A stretch of DNA of 64,000 nucleotides from Campanula takesimana (GCA_026119855.1 JAOWBW010000146.1:62001-126000), one strand, 5' to 3'. Positions 1 through 10,777 are shown, counted from the stretch's first letter. Numbers and translations: made by a program. Notes: generated by a model from the letters alone, not told the origin.

Positions 1-1295
1 CTTAAATTAATAGTACCATACAACCCCAAAATTTCTCGTACAAAGTGTCCACTTAATCTATGTTATACTCTCATCCCTTCATTAATCCGGTCTTGAAGCC
101 TAAACAATTCAATATACTCAATAGTCCGCAAAACGATCCAAATTTCATCTTCAAAAGATTTTCTCTAACTCCCATTTAAATTATAATCCGTGTTCATAAA
201 CCCAAGGAAATCAACAAATCTCAAATCCTCAATAGCTAACCCAAGTTAGTCTCTCACGCATACATTTATTAACCTAATGATACTTAGGCTCAATGGTACT
301 TCCAAAATCATAAACTAATTAGCTAGCCTCATTCCAATAGCTCCATTACCAAATCACAATATTCTTTAATTATGCCCAAATATTGATACTCGGCTTTCTT
401 CACATACCCTTGGTCCAAATCGCGAAACGCCACCAAGGAGAGATTTAGGACCATAGAACCACTATGTAACCAAAATTCAAAATGCCTTTAACATAGATCG
501 AGAAATTGTTACTCTCCCAAAATGTACTTATTAGTCCTTTCTAACTTAACACGCTTACCACCATTATTGATTATACATTCCACCATACACTCATTACCCA
601 TAACAATTCACGCATCCCTCCATACTAATCAATCTCGATGTACTCACGGAGATGTACTAAAAGGAAACGAAATCTCTTAACAAGAAACCCTCGGTTGAAT
701 CCTCAACTTTTACAACTCAACCGTTACAATATAGATATTGATCTAATTATCAGTACTGCAACCTTGTACCACACAATGCAATTTAACTCCAAGCTTCTCC
801 TCAAACACTAGGTACCATTCGGAAGCAAACGAAAATCTTACGAATGATAAATACACCCAACAAATTGACCGAAACTAAATACTCGGATTTCAATTAAGAA
901 AAGATAGGTATAACCCTTCCCAAAGGAACTGTCTCAAACAGTTTTAAGAAATTAGGAATGGAGAATACATCAATCCCCCTACAACAATAGACTAAAGCAA
1001 TAGTAACATCAAAATCTTGTAATAGCAACATGGCTAATTAGCAGGTGAGACATAACCATACTTAAGCACATCATAAGCATATAAGACTTCATCAGATACC
1101 CTAAACTCCTCCATAGGAGTAGACACCTACAACACATAAGTCAAAGACTCAGAAGTAATAAATGCAACTAAATGCACAGAAACACATAGATGCAATGATC
1201 CTATAATGCACGCGCTCGCTCTCACGACGCTAAATAATACCTCCTGAAATTTATCCGTTACCTGGTGAGTGCTGATTGATCGCAATTACTCTACC
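1..1295 (-). other. Interior of Ty3 element downstream of gag, non-coding
   Basis: This stretch lies downstream of gag on the minus strand and should hold pol in a complete Ty3 element. I see no protease, reverse transcriptase or integrase motif and no open frame of useful length. It is AT-rich, with no LTR start (GGTCGTGACA on the plus strand), so the far LTR lies beyond the window. The element is either a gag-only, non-autonomous form or has lost pol by deletion. Confidence 0.4.
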
Positions 1296-2342
1296 CTATA
1301 CCTTAGGGTTCCCCGAAGCATCTCTCTTCTGACCCGGTGAAGTACTGGTTCCTGTTCCTGATGATTGAACCTTAAACCTCGGACAATCCTTTATAAAGTG
1401 ACCCAGTTGACCACAATTGATACATTTTCCTTGCTTCTTCCAACACTTATCCTCCAAATGGCCTTCTCTCTGACAGTAAGTGCAAAGCCACCTACCTTGT
1501 TTCCCTTGTTTCCCCGGAGTAGTACCCGGATTCCCTAGCGTGGTTTGTTCTTTAAACTGAGATGGTGCTCCCAAATTACCTCGGTTATCTGAACGGTGTT
1601 GTGGTTGAGATTTAGCATGGCTTACTTGTTTACCCGTATTTGCAACCTCGGTCTTCCTCTTATACTCCCCAATATCTTGCTCGATCAAGTATGCCCGGTC
1701 TACCGCATCCTGAAATGTCACAATCCTCTGGGCTATAAGTTGAGTACGAATAGAAGTCTTTAAACCCCGGATGAATCTCATAGCCTTCTGTTCTTCGGTC
1801 CTCACAAGATAGTCACAATACCGGGCTAATTCTGTGAACTTAGCCGAGTATTGAGCTATAGACAACAAACCTTGCTCCAAGTTGAGAAGCTCGATCTCCT
1901 TTCGGTTTTGATCCACTACCGGAATGAAATGCTCCTTGAACTTTCGCACAAACAATTCCCATGCATACACTGTGTGGGTATCATCCCAACTCGCTTTAAC
2001 ACCCTTCCACCAATGCTCGGCGGTACCCACAAGTTTATAAGCCGCAAACCGGACCTTGTCTTCATCGGTGCAACCAAAGACATCATAAATTTTCTCCATC
2101 GACTCAATCCATAGCTCGGCCTTCCTTACATCGGGTTCCCCATTGAACTCAACCGGTTTCAATTTCAGAAATTGTTCTAATCCATAGCGGGGTGGTGGTG
2201 CTTGTTCTACCCTCGGACCTTGATCATGTATGGCCTTCATGGCCGCCTCAAACATGCCCTGAAACATTGCACGGGCTTCATCCCTCGTTTTATTCTGACT
2301 TGCATTACCGGTATTACTTTCACCACTTCTCCTTCGAGCCAT
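1296..2342 (-). CDS. Ty3-type retrotransposon Gag with two CCHC zinc knuckles
   Basis: Intact frame of about 348 codons. The chosen start is the ATG at 2340-2342 (MARRRSGES), because the few codons upstream have only a TTG. Residues ~55-230 match the plant retrotransposon Gag core, with landmarks FNGEPDVRKAELWIESMEK, AEHWWKG and FVRKFKEHFIPV. Two nucleic-acid-binding knuckles follow near residues 285-325: CTYCQREGHLEDKC and CINCGQLGHFIKDC, both C-X2-C-X4-H-X4-C. The family packages element RNA into virus-like particles. The gene sits about 100 bp inside the PBS, as expected for the first ORF, but no pol follows in 1-1295. No internal stop is present, in contrast to every other Gag in the window, so this element is either young or its Gag is under selection, for example to supply particles. 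Confidence 0.9.
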   Translation of the reverse strand: MARRRSGESNTGNASQNKTRDEARAMFQGMFEAAMKAIHDQGPRVEQAPPPRYGLEQFLKLKPVEFNGEPDVRKAELWIESMEKIYDVFGCTDEDKVRFAAYKLVGTAEHWWKGVKASWDDTHTVYAWELFVRKFKEHFIPVVDQNRKEIELLNLEQGLLSIAQYSAKFTELARYCDYLVRTEEQKAMRFIRGLKTSIRTQLIAQRIVTFQDAVDRAYLIEQDIGEYKRKTEVANTGKQVSHAKSQPQHRSDNRGNLGAPSQFKEQTTLGNPGTTPGKQGKQGRWLCTYCQREGHLEDKCWKKQGKCINCGQLGHFIKDCPRFKVQSSGTGTSTSPGQKRDASGNPKV

Positions 2343-2441
2343 TTCAAACAAGTACCTGCATAAAACAACAATTGTTACTCACTCCGAACACACTACCCTC
2401 TTAGGTTATACTAATCCACCTAGACTTATAATTAGAGACAA

Positions 2442-2459
2442 ACCATAGCTCTGATACCA
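2442..2459 (-). other. Primer binding site, initiator tRNA-Met type
   Basis: On the minus strand this reads TGGTATCAGAGCTATGGT, the usual plant LTR-retrotransposon site complementary to initiator tRNA-Met. It lies two bases from the LTR end and upstream of gag, which fixes the element's orientation. Confidence 0.9.
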
Positions 2460-2461
2460 AC

Positions 2462-5120
2462 TCTCGCGCCCCCGAACCCGCGGGTCCGGAATACGCGAGC
2501 TGGACGTCGACTTAAAACCAAAACTCTAAAATATAGAAGTTAAAAATTCCATTTTGAACCAAAAGATGATAACACAAGGTTTTACAAATCCAAGTTTAAA
2601 TCAACAAAGTGCATCTAACATAAGCTCCACAGCTTATACCAAAAAGAATAAAATATACAATTCTTAATGACGTCAATAATGGTAAAATTATCCCCAAAAG
2701 GTTATACATTTAAATAATGTAAACCGATCCATAACAACCTGCCCCAAAATCTCAATCCTCTCGACATCCTCCTCGATCCGCGAATCCTAATCCTTTTCCT
2801 CTTGGGGGGGGGGTTAAGGAAAAACAAAGATGGAAATAAACGGGGTGAGATAAAATCTCAGTAAGTTACTAATGCAACTACATGACATGCTATAATGCAA
2901 TAAGCAATAAACAATGATAAATATCACATAGCATGAAACAATTAACAGTCATCAGATAGCAGCGAAAAGTAAACACATAACAAAGGATATTAGCCAAGGT
3001 TTCCCAACTGATAGAACCAATAAAGGGTCGCTGCGCAGCTTCAACAATCCACCAATCCATATCTTCACAGTAGCATAAAAGCCAAAGAGAAAACCCCGGT
3101 CAGAAGCGACCAATCAACCCATCAATCAAACAAACCATCTTCATAGTAGCATAAAAGCTGAAGAGAAACCCGGTACCGGAACCAATAACAATGATAAAGT
3201 GCCACAAGGGGCGGGAGCCATGCCACAAAGTCATGCTCCAAAACGATTAGCTAGAATACCCACAACGGAGCTAGCTCATCCCAACCAAGGCCAATCTGGA
3301 TGAGGACAGAAGGACCAATGGGCGATGCTATACTGGACTTGGCTCGTGCCATTACAGCATTATCCATTGCCTGACTCGATACACAAATAACCAGCTGGAC
3401 TTTCAATAATGCTAAGTAATAAAATACCAGCACGGTAAACAGCTAAGGATTCCAAAGTAGGGAACCATACCAATTAATCACCATAAAAGATGCAAACGAT
3501 TACTCAAGAAGAGTTCAACAACAATAGCATAAGGAGTTTCTCATAAAAGAGTCCAACAACATTGACCATTAAAACATAATGATTCCAAGATAAGGCACGT
3601 ACCAAATACATCCTAAATATGATACCCACAAGTTAGTCATAAAGAGCACAACCCAAACGGTCGCTCCCTAATGGCACAATGACTATTACCAAAATGACCA
3701 TAAACATTTACTCAAAAGATATACTAGGAATATGAACTCAACCATCTCATCACACCTGGAATTCCAAATAAGAAATCCGAATGAATACATCTTAAGGTTA
3801 ATCAAACCGTAGGTACCCAATTGCCAATTCACGCTTTATCTCCGTTCATAACGAACCCATTCTAAACACCCCAAACGAATCCGAAAGGTTACCCTTATTA
3901 GAACATGATCACGACAGGATTAAACCCTACACCTTGGTGTTCAATAACAACCCTCTAGGTACTATAGGACATCGCCTAAAACCTAGACCAAGTCTTACGG
4001 GAAATTCAATTCGGTTGGAACAAACACGAACACATCATAAGATGCCCAAACAATACTTGATCAAATTACATAACACTATTGTTCACAAAGGAACCAATTT
4101 TATTTACTAAAGTGCTCCACGGTGTTATCTTAAGTTAATTAGAAGAAGGTACCCTAAACTAGTTAAGCCATTTAGTTAAAACAAGCAAAAAGGACAAAAT
4201 CCTGGAACAGTGAGCGGGCGGGCGCCTGGCATGGGGCGAGCGGGCGCCTGAATGACCAGAAGGTCTGGCCATCAGGAAAGGGTATGCAGGCGGGCGCTTG
4301 GGTCCAGGCGGGCGGGCGCCTGGTCTGGATTCCAGCCGGGAAAACAGAGCTGGGTTCATGATGTTCTTACCCATTTCTCACCACACTCAAAATCAAACAC
4401 AATCAATCTTCCACCCAGCATAAATATGAACCCAAAACAACTTATAACTAGAACGGGGACTCAAATAGTACCATTCATCAACCAAGATCAAGATTCAAAC
4501 CCAACATTCCTAAAATCACCATTTTTGACCAAAACTCCAAATAAATTCCAAACTCAACCAAACTTCAAATATAACACATCAAGCATAATATAAACATGAT
4601 ATGAACATTTTAGCATAAAAATGGGTAAAAGCAACTTACTTGATAAATCTCAAAGTTGACGGAATTCAATTCTTTTTTATTCTACGCGATCCTATCGACG
4701 ATCTAAACAAGGTTCATGTTTTAAGAAATGAGATATTACAAGAGGAAGAGGAAGAAAATGAGGAGAGAAGAAAGAGAGAAGAAAAAAGGCTTACCTTCTA
4801 TAGAGAGAGAGAGAGTTGGCTGGGAAGCGATGGAGAGAGTGAGGGAGGAGGTGAGGGAGGAGAGGGGAGTAGGGGAAAATTAATTCAAAATGTTACATTT
4901 AGGCCCCTCCCTTCTACTAACACAAATGCTACACTCCCTACTAACAATTAAGACCCAACAATATTACACTAGCACAAATGACCCAAAAAAAATGCTAGGC
5001 ATAATTATTATAACACATAAATATTTAAATAGATAATAATTTAAATAAACAGATAGGCAAATAATTAAACAATTATCATTTATTACTAATAAAATAGAGC
5101 CTAGTTTTTGGGTCGTGACA
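2462..5120 (-). repeat. 5' LTR of the minus-strand Ty3 element (2.66 kb)
   Basis: On the minus strand it begins TGTCACGACCC at 5120 and ends next to the PBS, where the expected terminal CA has decayed to GA. The length of about 2.66 kb is long for an LTR and fits chromovirus-like plant Ty3 elements. It holds a GC-rich palindrome array (4220-4322), GA-rich microsatellite (about 4740-4870) and no coding sequence I can support. It sits directly against an Ogre-type LTR at 5121, so this element inserted into that older one. The second LTR and target duplication lie outside the window. Confidence 0.75.
4215..4322. repeat. Four-copy GGGCGCCTG array in the LTR
   Basis: Copies of GGGCGCCTG (one with TTG) start at 4220, 4242, 4292 and 4314, giving spacings of 22, 50 and 22 bp. 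The core GGCGCC is a palindrome. The block is far richer in GC than the surrounding LTR. Confidence 0.85.
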
Positions 5121-6412
5121 CTCAGTCCCTATAAATAGAACCCCTTGCTGATCATTTCAGGGGGGGGGGAGAAATACACATTAGGGAGGTCACTCTGCTA
5201 GAATTACCACAGAGTAAGAGTGAGAGTGATCATAAACCAAAAAAGGAGAGAAGAAAGGAAGATTGGCCATAACCATCATAGGTAAGGCCACCTCCCCCCT
5301 ACTTTCTCTTCATCTTACTCCTATTTTCTTTCTTATATCTTGGTTATACATGTATTTACTCTTCATTCATGCAAAGACTTGTCCATTTCAAGCACCTTTT
5401 ATTTCTTGCAAGACCTGTCCATTATCAAGCACTATATACCTATCTATTACATTACTATCTTGTCCAAGCTATGAGAAGTTCAAAGGTGCCCTCCATACCT
5501 TATATGGAAGAGGTTCTAAACCTAGACACTCATAGACTTGTTGATTGTCATTTATATTCATCATTCATTTAAATGTTATGCTTGTTTGGCCATGATAATT
5601 ATGAGGGTGATGGAACCTTAGTGTTCATCATTTTCCTCTTTGGTTTAGCCTCAAAATCCTACTTTTGGGTCATAAAGATTCAATCTTTATGTGTTATTTT
5701 GACTCTTGGAAGGATTTTAAGTCATAAAATGTCATCTTGGTGATAAAGTTCCAATCTTTATTCACCAAATGACCAACTTTGGTCCAAAGGGGATATTCAT
5801 CAACTTTCTTGATTTTCTCCTATGATTGCTCATGATCACACCCAAATACTTGTTTTGGGGAACCAAGTGATGATCATTTAGCATAGAAATGATGTTATAA
5901 AACTTGTAAAATGATTTCTTGCAAACTGGGATCAAAAACAGTTTGTCCAGCTTCAGAAAGAATGCCCTGTTTCTGTTCTGAACTGGACTGTTCTTGAGCA
6001 AACTGTAAAAACCCCAGAATTACCTCCTCCAGCCATACGGCTACTTTAGGTAGGAGGGCAAAATTGCCTGTTTTGCCCTCTGACCTTTATCTTATCACTC
6101 AAGACCCCTTTTTCAGCCGAGTTTTCTCAAATAAAATCAACGACATAATTTTTTCCGTTAAACACACACACACACATATGCACATTTTAACTAACTTAGG
6201 GAGACTTGGCTTTGTCCGAGGCAACTTAAGAGGACGTAAAAACTCTTCCCAAGTTGTAACCTGACCTCCGAACCTTTGAACTCAAACCTTGTCATTTTGT
6301 TGGGTTTAAAATTAACAAAATGTGGCGACTCCGTTAAATTTGACTGGTTCCCGTGTTTGGCGTTTCGCCCCATACACCATCGCATTTCCGCGTGCGGGGC
6401 GGGATCCTTACA
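5121..6412 (+). mobile_element. 5'-truncated Ogre-type LTR, plus strand
   Basis: This matches, in the opposite orientation, the LTRs of element D. Shared landmarks include the TATA region (5129), GCTGATCATTTCAGG (about 5147), the CA microsatellite (about 6163), TGTGGCGACTCCGTTAA (about 6321) and the terminal CTTACA at 6407-6412. About 210 bp of the LTR start is missing, replaced by the adjoining Ty3 LTR. No tRNA-Arg PBS follows the end at 6412, so this is a 3' LTR or a solo LTR rather than a 5' LTR. Short open frames inside it are not supported as genes. Confidence 0.7.
5129..5137 (+). promoter_or_regulatory. TATA box of the Ogre-type LTR
   Basis: CTATAAATA lies at the same position as the TATA boxes of the D LTRs (27445-27452 and 61098-61105, minus strand), about 35 bp before a G run at 5161 that also follows the TATA in D. 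Confidence 0.65.
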
Positions 6413-6463
6413 CCAGGTCCTATGCAAGGTCTGACCGGGTCCTTACATAGGTCTGCCCGGACC
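6413..6463 (-). repeat. 22-bp array of GGTCCGGGCAGACC-like motifs
   Basis: On the minus strand GGTCCGGGCAGACC is followed after exactly 22 bp by GACCCGGTCAGACC and then by the start of a third unit (GACCTGG) that is cut off by the neighbouring LTR. Confidence 0.8.
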
Positions 6464-7340
6464 CTCTAGTTTTCCAGTTTCTTGTTTTTTCCTCTAAATT
6501 CCTAAAATCCCTCAAAGGTCCTTCAACCCAAATTCCAATTAAGTCCTTTAGGATTCATTCTATTTGTGTGTGACCTTATAGGATTACACTAAGTTGGCAA
6601 TGGGTTTAAACATAAACCCATAAGATATGATTAGGTTCTAGCAAACCGTCATACCTACCCAAATAGTGTAACTATATATAAGTTCGCATTCCTTTATAGA
6701 ACATGTCACAATCACTTTGTCCACGATGTCATTAAACATAAGTCATGGTTATTGAGTTAACTTGTATTTGTTCAATACTTTCTCGATCCCGAATATGTTG
6801 ATAATCTAAATGACATTGATCCAATCAATTCACTTGAGTTTGGCCAAACATTTCATCAACATCATTCTACGAGGGGCTCAAGCTTGACATCTCTCCGAAG
6901 AAGGACAAATCCATTTAGCTTATTATTCTTCCCTACGTGAATCCGATTATGCCAATCATACCCTTTATAACTACCTGGTTAAAGGTAGTGTTTGAATATG
7001 TCAAACATAATGTTCATCAAGTAGAAGACTATAATAACTTCGTGTCTAAGGATTCAAATGACATAACTAATATGAGATCTATATATGACATTGACCATGA
7101 CATAAATCTGATAGAGCAGGTCATGTTTAGTACCTTGTTCTCCAACAAGTACCCATAAGTCTAGCATGATCATCCCATGATCATTTAGACTTATACTAGT
7201 ACTTCATAAGTACTAGGGACGGAGATTATTATAAGTAAACATGAACAACAATAATAATCAAAACATCTCTTTATTAATATGAATGAAATGATAACATACA
7301 TAACGTTTAAATAAACGTGCCTAGGGCACCAACACTAACA
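6413..7340 (-). mobile_element. Truncated copia-type LTR (family F), minus strand
   Basis: On the minus strand it starts near TGTTAGTGTTGGTGCCCTAGGCACG (7340). It is clearly the same family as the plus-strand LTR at 63366-64000, and is more distantly related to the LTRs of element C: shared blocks include the GTCCCTAGTACTT region and the phrase around GATGAACATTATGTTTGAC. It ends abruptly at the Ogre-type LTR (6412/6413), so the Ogre element probably inserted here. Neither PBS nor coding region is attached. Confidence 0.65.
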
Positions 7341-7925
7341 GTCTTCAAATCTATACCTCTTCGGATTCCCGAAATTAGCTTTTTAAGATCTTCCTTGTGC
7401 TAACCAATGTTCATCGGGAACTGAACTTGAACTTTCTGGTGCTTCAGTCTCTGTTTCTGTTGGTGGATCCTGATCAACATCTGAGTGTGGGACAACTAAC
7501 TCTTCAGTATCTTGTTGCTCCACCTGTTTATCAACACCGCCAACACTTGAAACAATCGTAGATCTCATAATAGGGTTAATAACAGAATTCTCATCAAATA
7601 TGACATTTCTACTGATAATTACCTTATTTTCTTATGGAGACCAAATACGGTATCCCTTGACACCATCCCTATACCCCATAAATGCTCCATTTCTAGCTCT
7701 AGGTTCTAACTTCTCATCATCCACATGATAATAAGCAGTACACCCAAAAGCTCTTAAAATAGAATAATCAACAGGCTTACCGGTCCATACCTCATGGGGA
7801 ACTTTGAGGCCAATACCGGCGTGAGGTCCACGATTAATCAAGTAACATGTTGTACTAACCGCTTCTGCCCAGAACCGCTTAAACAACCCTTCATTGGAGA
7901 GCATTCACCTCGCAAGAACAAGACT
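7341..7925 (-). pseudogene. Ty1/copia integrase C-terminal remnant
   Basis: On the minus strand, 7632-7904 encodes the C-terminal half of a copia integrase: MLSNEGLFKRFWAEAV, PHEVWTGKPVDYS, FGCTAYYHVDDEKLEPRA and FMGYRDGVKGYRIW. A linker rich in E, T, S and P follows (7383-7568) up to the usual pre-RT phrase near IPKRY. The homology runs a little further upstream (LAR, then a TGA where a Cys codon is expected). The catalytic DDE core is absent and RT is missing because the family-F LTR starts at 7340. The fragment is dead and bounded by other insertions on both sides. Confidence 0.75.
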
Positions 7926-8177
7926 TGATGAGACAAGTAAGCAATCACAAGAACACAGATTTACGTGGTTCACCAACTTGGCTACGTCCACGGGGAGGGG
8001 AGAGAATATTATTATCAATCTGGAGAAACAATTACAAAGATTACACTATTACTGTTGCACGAATTTGATCAAAAAATTCCTAACTGTGCAACTCTATAAT
8101 TATAGATCTCCCTGAGCACTCTAATAATCTGTCTATGACAATCTGAGGTGTGTTTTTGGTCCTAGGATGATAGCCTC

Positions 8178-8185
8178 TATTTATA
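8178..8185 (-). promoter_or_regulatory. TATA box of the copia-type LTR
   Basis: Minus-strand TATAAATA followed by GAGG, about 120 bp downstream of the TTCGGCCGAA array in the direction of transcription. Confidence 0.6.
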
Positions 8186-8304
8186 CTACTCTAATCCTAG
8201 CTCATAATCTGGTAAGAACTTGGAATAAGAAACCAAAACAGAGTCTAAACCTTTCCTTCCACGAATTCCAATATGCAGTGAATTCTGGCCTGAATTGCTC
8301 TTGG

Positions 8305-8454
8305 TTCAGTCGAGTCTAGGGCATGGTTCGGCCGAACCAGTTCCTTGACTCCGCCGAATCCCTTCCTTCCCTAGCCCGAACCTCTGTTGCTCCCAAAAAC
8401 TCTTTATTTTCGATTCGCCTGGTTCGGCCGAGTCCTATCCTAAGTTCGGCCAAT
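8305..8454. repeat. TTCGGCCGAA palindrome array, 22-bp period
   Basis: Copies or decayed copies start at 8305 (TTCAGTCGAG), 8327 (TTCGGCCGAA, perfect palindrome), 8349 (CTCCGCCGAA), 8371 (CTAGCCCGAA), 8423 (TTCGGCCGAG) and 8445 (TTCGGCCAAT). The spacings are 22, 22, 22, 52 and 22 bp. The array lies upstream of the LTR TATA box on the minus strand. Confidence 0.8.
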
Positions 8455-8882
8455 CCTGCCCTGCTACGTCCCAGAATTACAAAATCTTCCTGTTGCTTAA
8501 CCCTTTAACTTAGCATCCCAAATTCAAAAGCATTAACCCAACACAAGTTAATTAAGAATAGGAAACTAATCAGGAGGGTATTTGACTGTATCTTTAACAT
8601 GCCCCCGCAAGATGATGGAGAATATAACAACTGTAAAAGACACCTCAAAGTCTTATTGATCTTGTGTGCAATATTTATACAAGACTTACTCTCTGAATAA
8701 GTACAAAACTAAATATACAAGTTGATTTAGAATAGGAAACTAATCAGGATAGTCTTTGACTGTATCTCTAACAGAAATTAGAGTAAATCGGTGGCGAGAA
8801 GAAACAATTTGCCAATAAGATGTCGCTACTAGGATTGTGAAATTAACACTAAAGATAAGATAAGGAGTAAAAAGAAGGAGGG

Positions 8883-8887
8883 GCAGG
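8883..8887. other. Target-site duplication GCAGG, left copy of element A
   Basis: GCAGG directly precedes the left end of element A and is repeated exactly after its right end at 23433-23437. Confidence 0.9.
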
Positions 8888-9496
8888 TGTAGATACCCCG
8901 GGGGAAACTACGGCTTAGCTAGAGCGCGTGAATTATCTTAGGATGTCTAATTGTGTTTTAGAGTCGCCACCCACGTTTTTGAGGAACGTAAGAAAACCTA
9001 ATGTTTATGAGCCTAAGTTTGATTTACAAAAACAGAGATTCTTTGGGATGAGGGGTTCGGGGGTTAGGTTACGAAATGGGAAGTACTTAAACACCCATTT
9101 CGCCCGAGCAATGTTGGTCTTGTTTGTCCATAATTCACTTTAAAGATGAATGTGTTCTTCGTATTTGAATAATGATAAAAAGGGGGTTATATAGTTTAAA
9201 ATGTAGGGAGATAACTCCTAGGACAATTCAATGTAATGAAAGGGCCATTGGTGTCATGTCCCAAATGGTTTTGGGGTGATTGCACATTTGATTGAAGAAG
9301 AAGAATAATTAGAAGAAGAAGTAAATAATAAAGTTAATACATTTTAACTATAATATCCTTAAAAGAGAACCTCTTAAAAAAATTCTTGAAGAAGAGGTTG
9401 AATACTTGGAGAGAATACCTTTTGTAAATTGCCTAGAGTTTTGTTTTGAGAATAGTTTTCAAGGTTTAGACCCTTTTTCAATGATGGATTGGGGGG

Positions 9497-9504
9497 TTTT
9501 TATA
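9497..9504 (-). promoter_or_regulatory. TATA box in 3' LTR of A
   Basis: Minus-strand TATAAAAA followed by a C run. The same site in the other LTR is 23047-23054. Confidence 0.6.
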
Positions 9505-9625
9505 GTTGAAAATGTGTGCTTTTTGGAGCCAAACGGAGTCTCCAGAAAATCTTTCCCGGGCAAAATCATGTATAATGAGCAAGGGAGAGATTCTTGGGCA
9601 GAATCTGTAACTGACACACCCCAGA

Positions 9626-9692
9626 AGCGCACGCATCATACCTAGACGGCGGAAGGCGCGCGCATCTGGCCTCAGGGGGCGGAGGCGCGTGA
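9626..9692 (+). repeat. 29-bp GC cassette in 3' LTR of A
   Basis: AGCGCACGC, GGCGCGCGC and GGCGCGTGA start at 9626, 9655 and 9684, exactly 29 bp apart. Two copies carry CpG-to-TpG or CpA changes that the 5' LTR lacks, consistent with methylation decay. Confidence 0.9.
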
Positions 9693-9882
9693 CTCTGAAA
9701 GGCAAATTTTGACAGAATGGACTAGAAAGTTAGAACTGTTATTCAGTTTAGTCCCGGGACTTAACGGAGCCCATCTGGAACTTAACCAAAGTAACAGAAA
9801 CTAACAGAAAACACTTAAAATAGGGAGAAACACAAAATCAAGTGTCCAATTGGGGTGAGCTGTCCAAGGCGGGGTGTCTACA

Positions 9883-9897
9883 GAGCCCCTCGGTGGC
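9883..9897 (-). other. Polypurine tract of element A
   Basis: On the minus strand CCACCGAGGGGCTC directly precedes the LTR start TGTAGACACC, the expected position for the plus-strand primer. Element D has the matching GAGGGGCTC at 27675-27685. The stretch from here to 10090 holds no gene. Confidence 0.8.
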
Positions 9898-10090
9898 ATG
9901 GATTGCAAAGCAAACACGCCGACAAAAGAAAGACATCCGCCTAGGACATCACCAAGAAAAAGAAAAGACTCGATAAAAGCAGGAATTTGAAATTGCGAGG
10001 GATAGAGGTGCGCTCCTTATGTGAGCGGCTTGGCTGATAATAAAAGGTTCGGTGGCATGAAGCGGCCCACCGTGGCCACAGCGGGACCTG

Positions 10091-10654
10091 GGGGTCCGTT
10101 TGCTGGAAGCGGGATCCGTTTGCTGGTGGTGAGATTTGTTTGCTAGAAGCGGGACCTGTTTGCTGGTGGCGAGATCCATTTACTGGAAGCGAGACCTGTT
10201 TGCTGGTGGCGAGATCCGTTTGCTGGAAGCGGGACCTGTTTGCTGGTGGTGAGATCCGTTTGTTGGAAGCGGGATCCGTTTGCTGGTAGCGAGATCCGTT
10301 TGCTGGAAAAACGGGTACTGAGGGACCGTCTGCTTGAATGCGGGACCCAGAGGACCGTCTGCTTGAATAACGGGTACCGAGGGACCGTCTGCTTGAATAG
10401 CGGGTACCGAGGGACCGTCTGCTTGAATGCGGGACCTAGAGGACTGTTTGTTGGAAGCCGAACCTGTTTGCTGGTGGCGAGATCCGTTTGCTGGAAGCGG
10501 GATCCGTTTGCTGGTGGTGAGATCCGTCTACTGGAATAGCAGGTACCGAGGTACCATCTGCTTGAATGCGAGACCCAGATGACTGTCTGCTTGAATACGG
10601 GACCCAGAGGACCATCTGCTTGAATAGCGGGTACCGAGGGACCGTCTACTTGAA
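10091..10654. repeat. Minisatellite with alternating 20-bp and ~30-bp units
   Basis: Two interleaved families fill 560 bp. One has 20-bp units such as GTTTGCTGGAAGCGGGATCC alternating with a GGTGGCGAGATCC variant. The other has units of about 30 bp around GACCGTCTGCTTGAATAGCG followed by GGTACCGAGG. Open frames on both strands here are products of the repeat and not genes. It lies between the PPT and the promoter of the convergent gene. Confidence 0.9.
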
Positions 10655-10730
10655 GATCTTGCTTGATAAGGAGGTGGTGATTTTGTGGCTCACCCAGGAC
10701 CAAGTTGTTGCCGTGAGTCGCATTTTGATG

Positions 10731-10777
10731 TTGACTGTTTGACTTTGACTTTTGGTGGGGTGTGGGCACAGTTGACT
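10731..10777 (+). promoter_or_regulatory. Cluster of four W-box cores
   Basis: TTGACT occurs at 10731, 10739, 10745 and 10772. TTGAC is the core recognised by plant WRKY factors. The cluster is about 385 bp upstream of the PMD gene start and 240 bp upstream of its TATA box. Function is inferred. Confidence 0.5.

Larger units (their letters stand above)
7926..8773 (-). mobile_element. Deleted copia-type element: LTR start, PPT, LTR
   Basis: Read on the minus strand there is an LTR-like start at 8773 (TGTTAGAGATACAG), about 150 bp of LTR-like sequence, a polypurine tract (8600-8614, CATCTTGCGGGGGCA), then a second LTR start at 8599 (TGTTAAAGATACAG) running to about 7926. The first ~45 bp after each start match, then the copies diverge. 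The later LTR has a TATA box (8178-8185) and, near its end, CCACGTAAATCTGTGTTCTT, a phrase typical of copia LTRs. I infer an element that lost its interior. The lower boundary is approximate. Confidence 0.5.
8888..9882 (-). repeat. 3' LTR of element A
   Basis: It matches 22424-23432 almost throughout, differing by scattered substitutions and by length of a GAA microsatellite (about 9293-9325). A TATA box lies at 9497-9504 (minus) and a three-copy GC cassette at 9626-9692. An open frame across 8928-9143 is shared with the other LTR but has no support as a gene. Confidence 0.92.

Noticed and set aside
2442..2459. tRNA-like sequences at the primer binding sites
   Set aside because: Only 13-19 bases complementary to a tRNA 3' end; no cloverleaf or internal promoter, so not tRNA genes.
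5263..5535. Hydrophobic open frame that could look like a membrane protein
   Set aside because: Lies in the R/U5 part of an Ogre-type LTR; pyrimidine-rich sequence gives hydrophobic codons. No homologous frame is kept in the D LTRs.
8928..9143. Plus-strand open frame, repeated within 22260-22679
   Set aside because: It lies inside both LTRs of element A, antisense to it, and is similar only because the LTRs are copies. No domain or start context.
10143..10769. A 208-codon minus-strand frame and a plus-strand frame opposite it
   Set aside because: Both arise from the minisatellite units (10091-10654); the peptide is a repeat of the DNA unit and has no independent support.
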